Shown here piece after piece: positions 1 to 8,805 of a stretch of 13,897 bases of DNA. The translations under genes and the position numbers were made by a program. Each line of letters starts with the position of its first letter. Position 1 is the first letter of the stretch. The notes under the pieces are model-generated. The model was not told the DNA's origin, searched no databases, and saw nothing but the letters and a program-made list of their open reading frames with translations. Origin of the DNA: Sulfurimonas sp. Its GTDB lineage: Bacteria; Campylobacterota; Campylobacteria; Campylobacterales; Sulfurimonadaceae. The stretch spans positions 1 through 13,897 of the forward strand of contig WFPU01000212.1 of NCBI GenBank assembly GCA_015487435.1, given 5' to 3'.

Positions 1-344
1 AGTCTTATTTGTTTATTATTTTTATCATAAATAATTTCATAAAACAACTGCCCATCCCATGTCAAATACTTAACTAATGTCTCAATACACTCACAAATTA
101 AATTACTTTCATTATAAGAATATTCATCTCTTGTAATACTTTCACAAACTTTTTTTGCATGTTGATTCTCTAAATCATCACCGATAAATTTTACACTAAA
201 ATCTACAAAATTTTTACTTTTGCCACCAATTGGCATAATTGATAAAGATATATCATCTTGAAACATACGAATATTAGTATTACGATCATATTGCTCATGA
301 TCTATTCTTAAAGCTTGAGGTAAATTAGGAAAATCAGTTTTCAT
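1..344 (-). CDS. Unrecognised soluble protein, 3' end beyond the window
   Basis: An open frame begins with ATG at 344 and runs off the left edge, giving 114 visible residues starting MKTDFPNLPQALRIDHEQYD. A good ribosome site (AAAGGA, eight bases before the ATG) lies inside the end of the upstream gene, and the two genes overlap by 11 bases, so translation is probably coupled. The visible part is polar and acidic with no signal peptide or membrane segment. I recognise no family motif. Its only functional clue is tight coupling to the large membrane protein upstream, which makes a two-gene cassette likely. That it is a real gene is fairly certain from the ribosome site and overlap; its function is unknown. 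Confidence 0.75.
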   Translation of the reverse strand, partial: MKTDFPNLPQALRIDHEQYDRNTNIRMFQDDISLSIMPIGGKSKNFVDFSVKFIGDDLENQHAKKVCESITRDEYSYNESNLICECIETLVKYLTWDGQLFYEIIYDKNNKQIR

Positions 345-2907
345 GTTGTTTTTCCTTTAATACATTAATGTAAAACTCTTCTTCATGCTCAAGTGAATGA
401 ACTATATCTCTATAGTCTCTTCTTCCATAATTATAATCTTCTGGTATTTTTAAAGTTTTCAAATAAAATTCAATAAAAATATCAATTCCATCATAATGAC
501 TGCCATGCTTTTCTTTTGCAAATAATCTTACTAAGGCACTTGGATGATTAACAAAAACTTCTGATGATATAAAAGACATTGGGGATCTTGATGGATGATA
601 TATATCTTTTTTTTCTAAATCTTTTAATTTATAATCCACAATTTGTTTCCACCTTGTTCTATTAGTACTACGATGTCCTAGTCCAAATCCACTTTCTACC
701 AAGCCAATCACAGCAGCAAAAAACTCTGGTTTAATCGTTAAGTTTTGATCAGTAAGATATTTTTCCCATGTTTGTTCTACAACTTTCCAATAATCATCAT
801 TTTGGTAAAATTCAGAAAATACTTTTGTATACCCACTCATGTCAATTAAATCCATAATCGGTGCTGCAGCTATTTTAAACTCATGTTCTCTTTTCCAATC
901 AGCAGTGTCTTGTGATGGTTTTAATTGTTCAAATTTCATTATTGAACCATAAAAATATGATGGGAAAATTTCTGTAAATAGATCCAAATTATCCTCATAT
1001 AAGGCATCAATCAAACTTTCACCAGTTATATGCAAAAATTGACCAAAAAAATCTGGGTAATCTGTTGGCCTACTTAAGAGACCAACTAATATACTACTTC
1101 TTGATATCTCTTTTAAAAGATTGTTTTGAAACTGTTCAAGTTTGGATTGAAGAATAGCAAAGTCAACTTTTTTCCAATTTAAATCAGCTATTTTTCTATT
1201 CGTTGCATAATCATTTAAAATTGTTTCAATCTTTGATAGTTGATGTGCAAATTTAAATAGATATTCCCATTGTTTATTTAGCATAGTCGCCTTAAAATAT
1301 GCAAACTTCGGATCATTAAGTCGCTTCATAGAGTGATTATAAGAGTCATTTATGGTTTCAACAAAGCATGTAATATTCTCTATAAATCTTTCAGTAATAT
1401 TTAGCATAATTATGTCTAGTTGATACCAATGAGGAGTTACAATATAATTTTCTATCCTATATTCATATATTAATTTTTCTGATAACCACTCTAATTGAGA
1501 TAAAGTAAAAAAACTAAAGCCATGATTATATTTATCTGATTTATCTAACCAATCAATCTTTTTTAATTTTAACGAAACTTCAGAATAGCTATATTCATGA
1601 ATAGATTGATAAAATACTAATGCCATCACAACGGGAATATTCATCACTACCTCAAGTACCCCTATCATCTCTAATTGGTAATCTTGTAGTTTTTCATTTA
1701 AAACTAGATCAATTATTAAATTTTGTAATGATTGAAGTTGTTTCTGTGCATATTTAATTTCAGAAGATATAACCATCCATTGAATATATTTTGAAAAACT
1801 ATCTAATAATACATGTGTTATATCAAATCTTTTATACTCAATATTGACTTTTATTGCCTCTAAGATAAAAGGCAGTGTTTTATTCTCAATCCAATACTTA
1901 TTGTATATAACTTCTGGTGTAGGTACAGTTGCGGTTTTATAAGATATATCGACTACTGTTTCGCTCATTTTATACCAGTCTGTATGATTATATTTCTCTT
2001 CATACCATAAACTATTTGATGGGATTTTTTGTTTCATGTTTTGATAAGTGCTTAAAAAAGTTAAAGTATCTTGACTCAATTCAATTAGAGAATGAGCACT
2101 TAAATTTGATTCTTTTTTTGCTAATTGCAATAGTGTTAATAATGTATCAAGTTGATATTTTGCCAATTTATTATTGTGTTTTTGAAAATTTTTATTATGT
2201 ACATATAGACTTCCAACCTGCACATTTTTAACATTGTCTTTAAGATTATCAAAGAGAGTTGGTGCAAGTACTGTTGGGTCAAATAGATAAAAAACTCTTT
2301 TGCCTAAATCAACAAAAGCATATATTCCTATACCAATTCCAATGCTTATAAAAAATGGCATTAAATATATTCGCTCAAATCCAAATAATCGAAAGGCTAT
2401 TAAAACTAAAGAGAGATAAGTCAGAAAAGACAAATATTTAATATAAATACTTCCATATCGTTCTTGTATAAGTAAATTTCTAACATTATTAGGGAGACTC
2501 GAATATAGCGAACCATTTAGAGTGCTCAAGCCTGCATAGTGTAAACCTATAAATACACCACCAATAGCAGCAACTGTTGCTAAAAAAGTTACATAGTCGC
2601 CTTCATTAATAATAGTAAGTTCAATAGGGATATATTTAAAAAAATAAAACATTATTTTTTCAATAAATGGAGCAAGTGCTTTATTTGTTAATTGTAATAC
2701 TATACCAAGTAATATTGCTAGAAAAATAGAGCTTTGTGATATTTTTAAAATTGATTGAAAATAGCTATAGTCTTTCTTTTTTTCTTCAAAGTACTTTTGT
2801 GAATTAAAAGCTTTAACTTTTACAGCAAAAATTTTATCCAATATAGATGCTTTCATTTTCCAAAATGATTTATATTGCGCAAGAAAAAGAAATAATTTAT
2901 TCTTCAT
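334..2907 (-). CDS. Large four-helix membrane protein of unknown function
   Basis: This 857-residue protein has four likely membrane helices near its N-terminus (about residues 58-75, 106-128, 155-175 and 179-199). They are followed by roughly 650 residues of soluble, helix-rich, charged sequence rich in aromatic residues. I see no P-loop, nuclease, peptidase or nucleotide-cyclase motif in the soluble part, so I assign no function. The ribosome site before this ATG is weak (GGTGT). A nine-codon mini-ORF with a better AGGA site (ATG at 2933) ends on the start codon, so translation may be coupled to it. The gene overlaps its downstream partner by 11 bases. A large membrane-anchored protein plus a small soluble partner next to restriction and transposon remnants would fit a defence cassette, but that is inference. 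Confidence 0.85.
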   Translation of the reverse strand: MKNKLFLFLAQYKSFWKMKASILDKIFAVKVKAFNSQKYFEEKKKDYSYFQSILKISQSSIFLAILLGIVLQLTNKALAPFIEKIMFYFFKYIPIELTIINEGDYVTFLATVAAIGGVFIGLHYAGLSTLNGSLYSSLPNNVRNLLIQERYGSIYIKYLSFLTYLSLVLIAFRLFGFERIYLMPFFISIGIGIGIYAFVDLGKRVFYLFDPTVLAPTLFDNLKDNVKNVQVGSLYVHNKNFQKHNNKLAKYQLDTLLTLLQLAKKESNLSAHSLIELSQDTLTFLSTYQNMKQKIPSNSLWYEEKYNHTDWYKMSETVVDISYKTATVPTPEVIYNKYWIENKTLPFILEAIKVNIEYKRFDITHVLLDSFSKYIQWMVISSEIKYAQKQLQSLQNLIIDLVLNEKLQDYQLEMIGVLEVVMNIPVVMALVFYQSIHEYSYSEVSLKLKKIDWLDKSDKYNHGFSFFTLSQLEWLSEKLIYEYRIENYIVTPHWYQLDIIMLNITERFIENITCFVETINDSYNHSMKRLNDPKFAYFKATMLNKQWEYLFKFAHQLSKIETILNDYATNRKIADLNWKKVDFAILQSKLEQFQNNLLKEISRSSILVGLLSRPTDYPDFFGQFLHITGESLIDALYEDNLDLFTEIFPSYFYGSIMKFEQLKPSQDTADWKREHEFKIAAAPIMDLIDMSGYTKVFSEFYQNDDYWKVVEQTWEKYLTDQNLTIKPEFFAAVIGLVESGFGLGHRSTNRTRWKQIVDYKLKDLEKKDIYHPSRSPMSFISSEVFVNHPSALVRLFAKEKHGSHYDGIDIFIEFYLKTLKIPEDYNYGRRDYRDIVHSLEHEEEFYINVLKEKQHEN

Positions 2908-3003
2908 ATTAACACCAAATAACTCTTAAACATCTAGTTTCCTAAAATTAACATAAAGATAATTTATTTTATCTAAATATATAACAAAAAAGGTTTAAAT
3001 AAT

Positions 3004-3315
3004 TCAAGTCTTTTTATTTGTGCCGTTACGATAGTTGGCATTATCTGACTTCTAGTGCTTCTCATAACCTAAATGCTCATCAAGTTCCACTTCACTTGCT
3101 GTTTGAATCGTCTCTCGAAGTAAGGCTTTGAAATCATCCAATATTCCATCGAGTGAAATCTCTTTACCTTCTTTTATTTGTCTGCGTAGTTTATAATGCC
3201 ACCAAAAGTCAAGACAGTTTCTTGAAAATTTATTTGAAGCCTCAACTTTATTGAGCTGCTTTCCAATTTGCTGGCGAATCGTTACATAATCAATATTCTC
3301 TTGATATTTATTAAT
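3004..3315 (-). pseudogene. IS256-family (mutator) transposase remnant
   Basis: The minus strand reads, with one internal stop, a typical N-terminal part of an IS256-type transposase: LDGILDDFKALLRETIQTAS, then VELDEHLGYEKH, a TAG stop at 3052-3054, then KSDNANYRNGTNKKT and a TGA stop. The hallmark is the DEHLGYEK...NYRNG...KKT pattern that precedes the catalytic DDE region in this family. Only about 100 codons remain, the catalytic core is absent, and there is no ATG at the start of the open stretch (it follows a TAA at 3316-3318). The first 40 or so residues do not obviously match the family and could derive from another gene. I see no clear terminal inverted repeats. The remnant fills most of the 600-base gap between the membrane protein and the helicase and marks the region as rearranged. 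Confidence 0.75.
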
Positions 3316-3397
3316 TTATTTTCATATATAAACTAACCTAATCTTAGAAAAAACTAATTGCTTTTTAGGTAAGATATTTTTAAAGATTTTATTATTT

Positions 3398-3490
3398 TAT
3401 CAAGTCCACAAAAAAGACAAGTCTTGGGTCATAGTAGAAATAAAAGGTGAAGATCAATTAAATAATGCAGTGGTACTTGCTAAGAAAAAG
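3398..3490 (+). pseudogene. Possible C-terminal scrap of a type III restriction (Res) or related DEAD-box subunit
   Basis: In the second forward frame, different from the helicase frame, the sequence reads KSWVIVEIKGEDQLNNAVVL followed by AKKKG. An I-V-E-x-K-G strand followed by D-x-x-x-x-x-VV-x-AKK resembles the C-terminal nuclease region of type III restriction Res subunits. The match stops near 3490, immediately before the ribosome site of the helicase gene, and its upstream part is lost, so it cannot make a protein of use. It also explains the odd first 14 codons of the longest helicase ORF. The call rests on memory of the family pattern over about 30 residues and is tentative. Confidence 0.35.
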
Positions 3491-3506
3491 GGGAGGTTTG
3501 ATAAAG

Positions 3507-6359
3507 ATGTTTCAAGGAACAGTAGAGACCTCTCTTTTTGGTAAATTTTTCGGTAATTATTCTAAATTAGAATATGACGACAAAAAACTATATTTATTTA
3601 AAAATGGTAGTCTTGAAGAAACATTTAATTGGATGGATACTGATAGTTTTGCAGTAATTTCTTCTGGTTTATTTGGTTCAAGTCTTCAATTTTCTTTTAC
3701 CACTCAGCTAATAAAGATCAAACTCTTAAAATCATCAGAGTGCCAGAACAATATTCAAGTAATCAACAAAATACTCAAACCTATCATAGAGAATAAAATT
3801 GTATCTAAACAACAAATTTTTCAACAATACACACAATTAGAATATTTACGAGATTCAAAAGTGAGTTATTTAAATAATGAAATATCTCCTTTGCTAGACT
3901 TATACGAGGCAAATACTATCGAATGGAAAAAATATGTTTCTAAAGACCTTCTTTCATTGGTAGATACTTTATCGGACTATATTCCTCTCACAGATAAAAT
4001 AATTAATATTTTGAGAAAGCAATTTGAAGCTACCATTCTCTCTTCACGAGCAAAATTTTATGACAATATCGAATCAAATCCCTTAACGGAGGAACAAAGA
4101 CTTGCTGTTATCCGTGATAATGATAGAAACTTAGTCCTTGCAGCAGCAGGAACAGGAAAAACTTCAGTAATGGTGGCAAAGGCTCTGGATTTGATTGATA
4201 GAGGATTAGCAAAGCCTGAAGAGATCTTAATACTCGCATATAATCGTGATGCAGCAAAAGAGTTAGAAGAACGATTAAGCATTAGAGGTACTGCTGTTAC
4301 AATTGATAAAAATAATAGACCGAAAGTAAAAACTTTTCATGCGCTTGGAAGACAAATTCTTCTTGATGCCAAACAATCTATTTCTATATCTGTGTTTAGT
4401 GAAGATCCATTAAAGTTGGATATGTGGATATCTGAATGGTTTATAAATAAAATGCAGTCTGATCCAATGTTTATGCAGACATTTATTGATTTGAGTTACC
4501 AGCCTATTAATCCCTTTGATTTTAAAACAAAAGAGGCATACGATAACTACATCAGAGATAATGAATATAGAACACTACAAAATGAGGTAGTTAAAGGCTA
4601 TCAAGAGTTATGCATAGCAAACTGGTTATATCTCAACTGTATAGATTATGAGTATGAACCCTCTTATGTAACTAAACGAAGATTAGAAGTAGGTTTTGAT
4701 TATAGACCTGACTTTTATTTGACTTCGGCAGACATATACTTAGAACATTTTGGTATTGACAGAAAAGGAAATACTAGAGTAGGTATCGATAGTCAACAAT
4801 ATAATTTTGAAATGCAGAAAAAAAGAGAGCTACACAAAGAGCAAAACACAACTCTTATCGAAACATATCATTATAATTGGATCGAAGGTAAACTAGAAGA
4901 TACTTTACTACAGCATATGAAAGATCATGATATCACAATAAAACAGAGACCATCCGAGGAGATTTTTCAAAAACTCAATGAGAGTGGCTTTTTAATTGCT
5001 GGAATAAAAAAATATTTAAAATGTCTCCAAGCAATTCGGGTAGAAAGGCTATCAGATGATGCTATATTAAATCGTTTACACGACTATAAAATTGCAAACT
5101 CTAAACAGTATCAAGAACTTTTATCTGACTTACATAAAGCCTATATTGGTGAGTTAAATAAACAAAATGCCATTGATTTTGATGATATGATTATTAAAGC
5201 TATTACAACTGTAGATGATGGTTTTTTTAAACCTAAATGGACTTATATTCTTGTTGATGAATTTCAAGATATATCTGCTGCGAGAATGGAGTTTTTAAAA
5301 GCTCTTATTGGAAATGGACCGAATCCTCGATTAACAGTTGTAGGAGATGATTGGCAATCTATTTATAGATTCTCAGGCGGTAAACTTGAATTAACGACAC
5401 AATTTGAATCTCGTGTGGGCTCTTCTTCACAAACAATATTACAAAAGACATTTAGATATAACAACAGTATTGCACACACAGCTGGTGAGTTTGTCATGCA
5501 AAATCCTGAGCAATATGTTAAAAAGGTTATTACACATACACAGGTATCTTTACCTCAAGTTTATTTGCATGATAGCCAAGTAAATAATCAAGAAAATCTT
5601 GAATTAAAAACCTTACATCTTATTCAAGAGATTTTAGAGCAAAATCCTAAAGCATCTATTGCTGTTATTGCACGATATCGATATCTACTAAAAGATACTA
5701 AAGAAGTTGTATATAAACATATAAAAAATTCCAGCATTAAGTTTTGGACGTTTCATGGTTCTAAAGGTTTAGAAGCTGATTACTGTATTTTAATTGGATT
5801 TTTTCAAGGTAAGACTGGATTTCCTAATGAAAACAAAGAAGATGCTGTTGTAGAAGCACTTCTTCCTTCCCTTGACACTTTTCCACATTCAGAAGAAAGA
5901 AGACTTTTATATGTTGGGATTACTAGAGCTAAAAAGAAATGCTATCTTGTTGCAGATCCAAGAGCTACATCTGTCTTTATAAATGAATTACTTGCCCCAA
6001 AATTTGACATAGAGGTTGTGTCTGAAACATTTAATCAAAGATATCGAGAAATTTTCAAATGTAATAAATGTACAAATGGGTATTATAAATTAAAACAAGG
6101 GAAGTACGGTAATTTTTACAGTTGCACTTCTGGAGCATCTTGTAAATCTAAACCTCGAATATGTGAAAAATGTGGAGCTCCTTCAATTGACTATGAAAAA
6201 GAAAGTATATGCCAAAATCCAAATTGTCACAATAGCATAAAAATTTGTGATAGATGTGGAAGACCTATGAAAAGAAGAAATGGTAGGTTTGGAGAGTTTT
6301 GGGGTTGTACTGGCTATGGAATTCCAGGTGATCAATGTAAAAATACATGGAAAATATGA
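3507..6359 (+). CDS. HelD-type (helicase IV) SF1 DNA helicase with PD-(D/E)XK-like insert and zinc ribbons
   Basis: This is an ATP-dependent SF1A helicase (950 residues) with the layout of E. coli helicase IV. An N-terminal family domain is followed by Walker A AAAGTGKTS (about 212-220), KTFHALG, DEFQD (584-588), GDDWQSIYRFSGG (613-625), KTFRY, TFHGSKGLEAD and VGITRAKK. Two additions stand out. An insert at about 385-460 contains YRPDFYL...IYLEHFGID, the pattern of a PD-(D/E)XK nuclease fold. The C-terminus has three Cys-rich ribbons (CxxC at about 852, 886 and 914, each with later Cys) like topoisomerase I C-terminal zinc repeats. E. coli HelD has 684 residues. I chose ATG 3507 because GGGAGG lies 11 bases upstream and the family domain starts there; an upstream ATG at 3465 is in frame but falls in a remnant of another gene. 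It probably acts in DNA repair or defence. It is not the B. subtilis RNA-polymerase HelD. Confidence 0.92.
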   Translation: MFQGTVETSLFGKFFGNYSKLEYDDKKLYLFKNGSLEETFNWMDTDSFAVISSGLFGSSLQFSFTTQLIKIKLLKSSECQNNIQVINKILKPIIENKIVSKQQIFQQYTQLEYLRDSKVSYLNNEISPLLDLYEANTIEWKKYVSKDLLSLVDTLSDYIPLTDKIINILRKQFEATILSSRAKFYDNIESNPLTEEQRLAVIRDNDRNLVLAAAGTGKTSVMVAKALDLIDRGLAKPEEILILAYNRDAAKELEERLSIRGTAVTIDKNNRPKVKTFHALGRQILLDAKQSISISVFSEDPLKLDMWISEWFINKMQSDPMFMQTFIDLSYQPINPFDFKTKEAYDNYIRDNEYRTLQNEVVKGYQELCIANWLYLNCIDYEYEPSYVTKRRLEVGFDYRPDFYLTSADIYLEHFGIDRKGNTRVGIDSQQYNFEMQKKRELHKEQNTTLIETYHYNWIEGKLEDTLLQHMKDHDITIKQRPSEEIFQKLNESGFLIAGIKKYLKCLQAIRVERLSDDAILNRLHDYKIANSKQYQELLSDLHKAYIGELNKQNAIDFDDMIIKAITTVDDGFFKPKWTYILVDEFQDISAARMEFLKALIGNGPNPRLTVVGDDWQSIYRFSGGKLELTTQFESRVGSSSQTILQKTFRYNNSIAHTAGEFVMQNPEQYVKKVITHTQVSLPQVYLHDSQVNNQENLELKTLHLIQEILEQNPKASIAVIARYRYLLKDTKEVVYKHIKNSSIKFWTFHGSKGLEADYCILIGFFQGKTGFPNENKEDAVVEALLPSLDTFPHSEERRLLYVGITRAKKKCYLVADPRATSVFINELLAPKFDIEVVSETFNQRYREIFKCNKCTNGYYKLKQGKYGNFYSCTSGASCKSKPRICEKCGAPSIDYEKESICQNPNCHNSIKICDRCGRPMKRRNGRFGEFWGCTGYGIPGDQCKNTWKI

Positions 6360-6459
6360 CATTATTTTTACACTATATTGTTATATATTGACAATAATAA
6401 AAATAATTAATCGAAAAAAATCGATATCAAAGAAGGTGCTATGCCCTGCATTTTATTAA

Positions 6460-7599
6460 CTACCCTCTTGTAAATATTGTAATAAGCGAAGCAAGAAAGC
6501 CTCTCTTTTTGTAATCTTTAAATTGAATTGCTTCAGCGGTTGTTATAAACTCATTTGCTTCTTGTATAACAATCAATATATCTCTGTTTAAAGAGCCATT
6601 TTCAAGCATAATAGGCGTATTTACAAGTTTAAGAAGTTTTGAAATATAATTGATATTCTTTTGAATTAATTGTTGCTGTTCCTTTGTATATGTCTGATAA
6701 TTCGTACCAATTTGCTTTATGATATGTGCAGTTTGTTTATTAAGTTTATTACACTCTATTTTGTATCTATCAATCAGATCGATGATGTTATTGATTAATC
6801 GTGATATTTCCCCAAAATTATCTGCAATTTTTTTCATATCTTCCGCATATTGAACTACCTCATGGTAGTTTTTCTCCACTGCTTCTTTCTCCTTAGAGTA
6901 ATTAAGCTTTCCTTTCCATACTAAGTAAGATACAGCCGGAACAATAGCAATTCCCCCTAATACCAAAGTACCAAGTGCAATGCCACCACCACCAATAGCT
7001 AAAGCACCGCCACCTAACCATGCAAGTGTTGCATTCGTAGCCGCTGCACCAGAGAGTGTCCCAATAGCTGTACCTGTCGATGCGGCACCAAAGGCAGCAA
7101 CTGCCGAATAGATAGCTCCAGCACTAGCAACCCCTGTTGCTCCAGCACCAAGACTATTCTTAACAATAGACTTCAAAGATACAATAGATACTCCTAAATC
7201 TTGCATATCTTTTAACGAGAAATCAATTGCAGTATCTTTATGAGATACTTTAGCTTCAGATGTAAGAGGAATATGTTTAATATCAGTAAGATGTTGATTG
7301 AATTCGGCGAAGATAGTTTCAAAGAGCTCTATTTTGATCTCTCCAAGTTTTTCTAAATCACTATTTAGTTCTTCACGCACTGGTTCAATCATTTTATTTG
7401 TTTTTGCAAGAATCTCTTCAATCTCTGCATTCTTGGCTTTAATGTACTTTATGTCATCTGGAATTTGTTTGATTTCATCATATGTTTCGGCAATACTATT
7501 CTTTGCACTGAGAACTTTATCTTGAGTTTTTGATACAGTTTCATCTGCAATATCTCTTACTGTATCAAAGGCATCATTTAATTTCTTTTTTAAACTCAT
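6460..7599 (-). CDS. Coiled-coil protein with Gly/Ala-rich hydrophobic core (glycine-zipper-like)
   Basis: The 379-residue protein has three parts: a charged helical N-terminal stretch (about 1-145, coiled-coil prone); a strongly hydrophobic Gly/Ala-rich core (about 148-228) with GAGATGVASAGA, AWLGGGALAIGGGG and GTLVLGGIAIVPAVSYLVW; and a second charged helical stretch (about 235-350). Proteins built this way can insert helical hairpins into membranes, and the core resembles glycine-zipper segments, but I know no assigned activity. Its ATG overlaps the stop of the YcjF-like gene by four bases (ATGA), with AGGAAAG upstream, so the pair is co-translated and probably acts together at the inner membrane. 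The gene converges on the helicase, leaving 100 bases between stops with no convincing terminator. A pore-forming role is possible but not shown. Confidence 0.85.
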   Translation of the reverse strand: MSLKKKLNDAFDTVRDIADETVSKTQDKVLSAKNSIAETYDEIKQIPDDIKYIKAKNAEIEEILAKTNKMIEPVREELNSDLEKLGEIKIELFETIFAEFNQHLTDIKHIPLTSEAKVSHKDTAIDFSLKDMQDLGVSIVSLKSIVKNSLGAGATGVASAGAIYSAVAAFGAASTGTAIGTLSGAAATNATLAWLGGGALAIGGGGIALGTLVLGGIAIVPAVSYLVWKGKLNYSKEKEAVEKNYHEVVQYAEDMKKIADNFGEISRLINNIIDLIDRYKIECNKLNKQTAHIIKQIGTNYQTYTKEQQQLIQKNINYISKLLKLVNTPIMLENGSLNRDILIVIQEANEFITTAEAIQFKDYKKRGFLASLITIFTRG

Positions 7600-8570
7600 T
7601 TTTTCTTTCCTATTTTACTTTTCACGTATTCAATAAAGAGATTTAGCATATGTCTGTAAGATCCTATTGACCCGTCAGATGCAAATGGTCGAGCGCTTTG
7701 TACAAGTATATTACCAATGCGTATCATAAGTACCCCATTGCCAACACCTTGAGCAACTTTTGTTGAGACCTTAGAAATCAGTGTATTGCCAAGAAGATCA
7801 TTAACACTGTCATCTGTATATTCAACCAATGCAGCAAATGAAGCGTTCTCTAAGATTTTTCTTGTTATCAGCATAGATGTAAAAATATTTGCTCTATATC
7901 CATAGATGAAAAATATTTTTTTCATCATTTTTAAAGAACTAAATATGACTGCAAGAGAGTCTAGTGCAGATCCCGGTGCGAATGCTGTAAATATAGAAAC
8001 TTCGCGTGCACTAACATATATCTGATTTGTAGCTTGCTTATCAAGATCATCAACAATCTCTTTTTTAATACTTGCAAAAGGACTGTGTAAACTATTTGTC
8101 TCAACTTCGCCATAAAGCTTATTTGCCATTATTCGCACTTCTTGATCTTGATGTTTTTTATAATGTTGTAAGATACTTAAAGCTACTTCTTTTTCATCAT
8201 CATAATCTTTAATTTTGGAAGTTTGGTTCTGAATATCAAAGGCATTTTTTAAATTAATGTAACTTCTTATGACATACAAGATATAGAATACTATACCTAT
8301 CAGAGCAAGCATATAAATTCCAATATACATAAATGCTAGAAGAGTACTATTTTTCATTATGAGCTGATATGAAGAATATGCATCTATAAAAAAGTTTATG
8401 CCTAACAACAATACAAGCGATATGGTCCCTAATACAACAATATTGATTGATCTTTTATATGTAGTTGATTTCAATTGTGTAGTATTTTGCTCTTTATCAT
8501 TTTCAAGCATATCATTCAGTAATTCTATTTCACTGATTTGCAAATTTCCTAAAGTATCTTTATCTATCAT
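7596..8570 (-). CDS. YcjF-like (DUF697/UPF0283) inner-membrane protein
   Basis: The 324-residue protein has two membrane helices (about 42-63 and 76-101), a soluble middle part, and a C-terminal domain of the DUF697/YcjF kind. The domain shows an amphipathic stretch SAREVSIFTAFAPGSALDSL (about 187-206), then KMMKKIFFIYGYR, and the signature QGVGNGVLMIRIGNILVQSA followed by RPF (about 274-296), which matches the conserved G-x-G-x-x-x-R-x-G...RP motif of E. coli YcjF. In E. coli, ycjF lies beside the P-loop protein gene ycjX in a stress-induced operon. Here no GTPase is present and the partner is instead the overlapping glycine-rich coiled-coil gene. The start is supported by GAGGT seven bases upstream and a promoter-like sequence just before it. 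Membership of the family is likely; molecular function is unknown. Confidence 0.8.
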   Translation of the reverse strand: MIDKDTLGNLQISEIELLNDMLENDKEQNTTQLKSTTYKRSINIVVLGTISLVLLLGINFFIDAYSSYQLIMKNSTLLAFMYIGIYMLALIGIVFYILYVIRSYINLKNAFDIQNQTSKIKDYDDEKEVALSILQHYKKHQDQEVRIMANKLYGEVETNSLHSPFASIKKEIVDDLDKQATNQIYVSAREVSIFTAFAPGSALDSLAVIFSSLKMMKKIFFIYGYRANIFTSMLITRKILENASFAALVEYTDDSVNDLLGNTLISKVSTKVAQGVGNGVLMIRIGNILVQSARPFASDGSIGSYRHMLNLFIEYVKSKIGKKK

Positions 8571-8591
8571 CTTTTATTACCTCATATAGAC

Positions 8592-8619
8592 ATTTTACTA
8601 AAAAATTAATTATTTTCAA
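8592..8619 (-). promoter_or_regulatory. Candidate sigma70 promoter for the YcjF-like pair
   Basis: On the minus strand, TTGAAA (8619-8614) and TAAAAT (8597-8592) are separated by 16 bases, which suits a sigma70 promoter. Transcription would start near 8586, giving a leader of about 15 bases with the GAGGT ribosome site. No copy of the GACA element found at the right-hand promoters is present, so this pair may be under separate control. AT-rich sequence produces such matches by chance, so confidence is moderate. Confidence 0.4.
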
Positions 8620-8739
8620 GAGTTCTCTAATTACAATAAACTAAATTCTTCAAAGATAAGCCATGCAATTAAATTTACAGTTCAAAGTGATATTAAAAAT
8701 TTATTGCAAATAGCGTAATTAAATAAAGTCCTGTCTAAT

Positions 8740-8783
8740 CCACTTGGTAACAATTTTGCTTATAATCCAATTGCACCTAGTGG
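8740..8783. repeat. Imperfect inverted repeat downstream of the LRR/AAA+ operon
   Basis: CCACTTGGT (8740-8748) pairs with ACCTAGTGG (8775-8783) at eight of nine positions, and inside it CAATT (8751-8755) pairs with AATTG (8769-8773), giving a 44-base hairpin with a 13-base loop. It lies 23 bases past the stop of the second LRR gene. It may end or protect that transcript, but no T-run follows directly on the minus strand, so it is not a standard intrinsic terminator. The rest of the gap 8571-8805 holds the promoter above and no gene. A plus-strand frame (LSNPLGNNFAYNPIAPSGKK) is protein-like and could be a gene scrap. Confidence 0.35.
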
Positions 8784-8805
8784 TAAAAAGATAATTAAAG
8801 GTTTT

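Noticed and set aside
1929..2231. 100-residue plus-strand ORF
   Set aside because: It lies wholly inside the large membrane-protein gene on the other strand, without ribosome site or recognisable features.
3465..3506. Longest helicase ORF start at 3465
   Set aside because: The first 14 codons lie in a Res-like remnant read in another frame, and ATG 3507 has GGGAGG upstream and matches where the family domain begins.
6376..6396. TATTGT/ACAATA inverted repeat between converging genes as a terminator
   Set aside because: The stem is six AT-rich pairs with a nine-base loop and no clean T-run; too weak to call.
6460..7599. Calling the glycine-rich protein a pore-forming toxin
   Set aside because: Only the hydrophobic Gly/Ala core supports this; no toxin-specific motif is visible.
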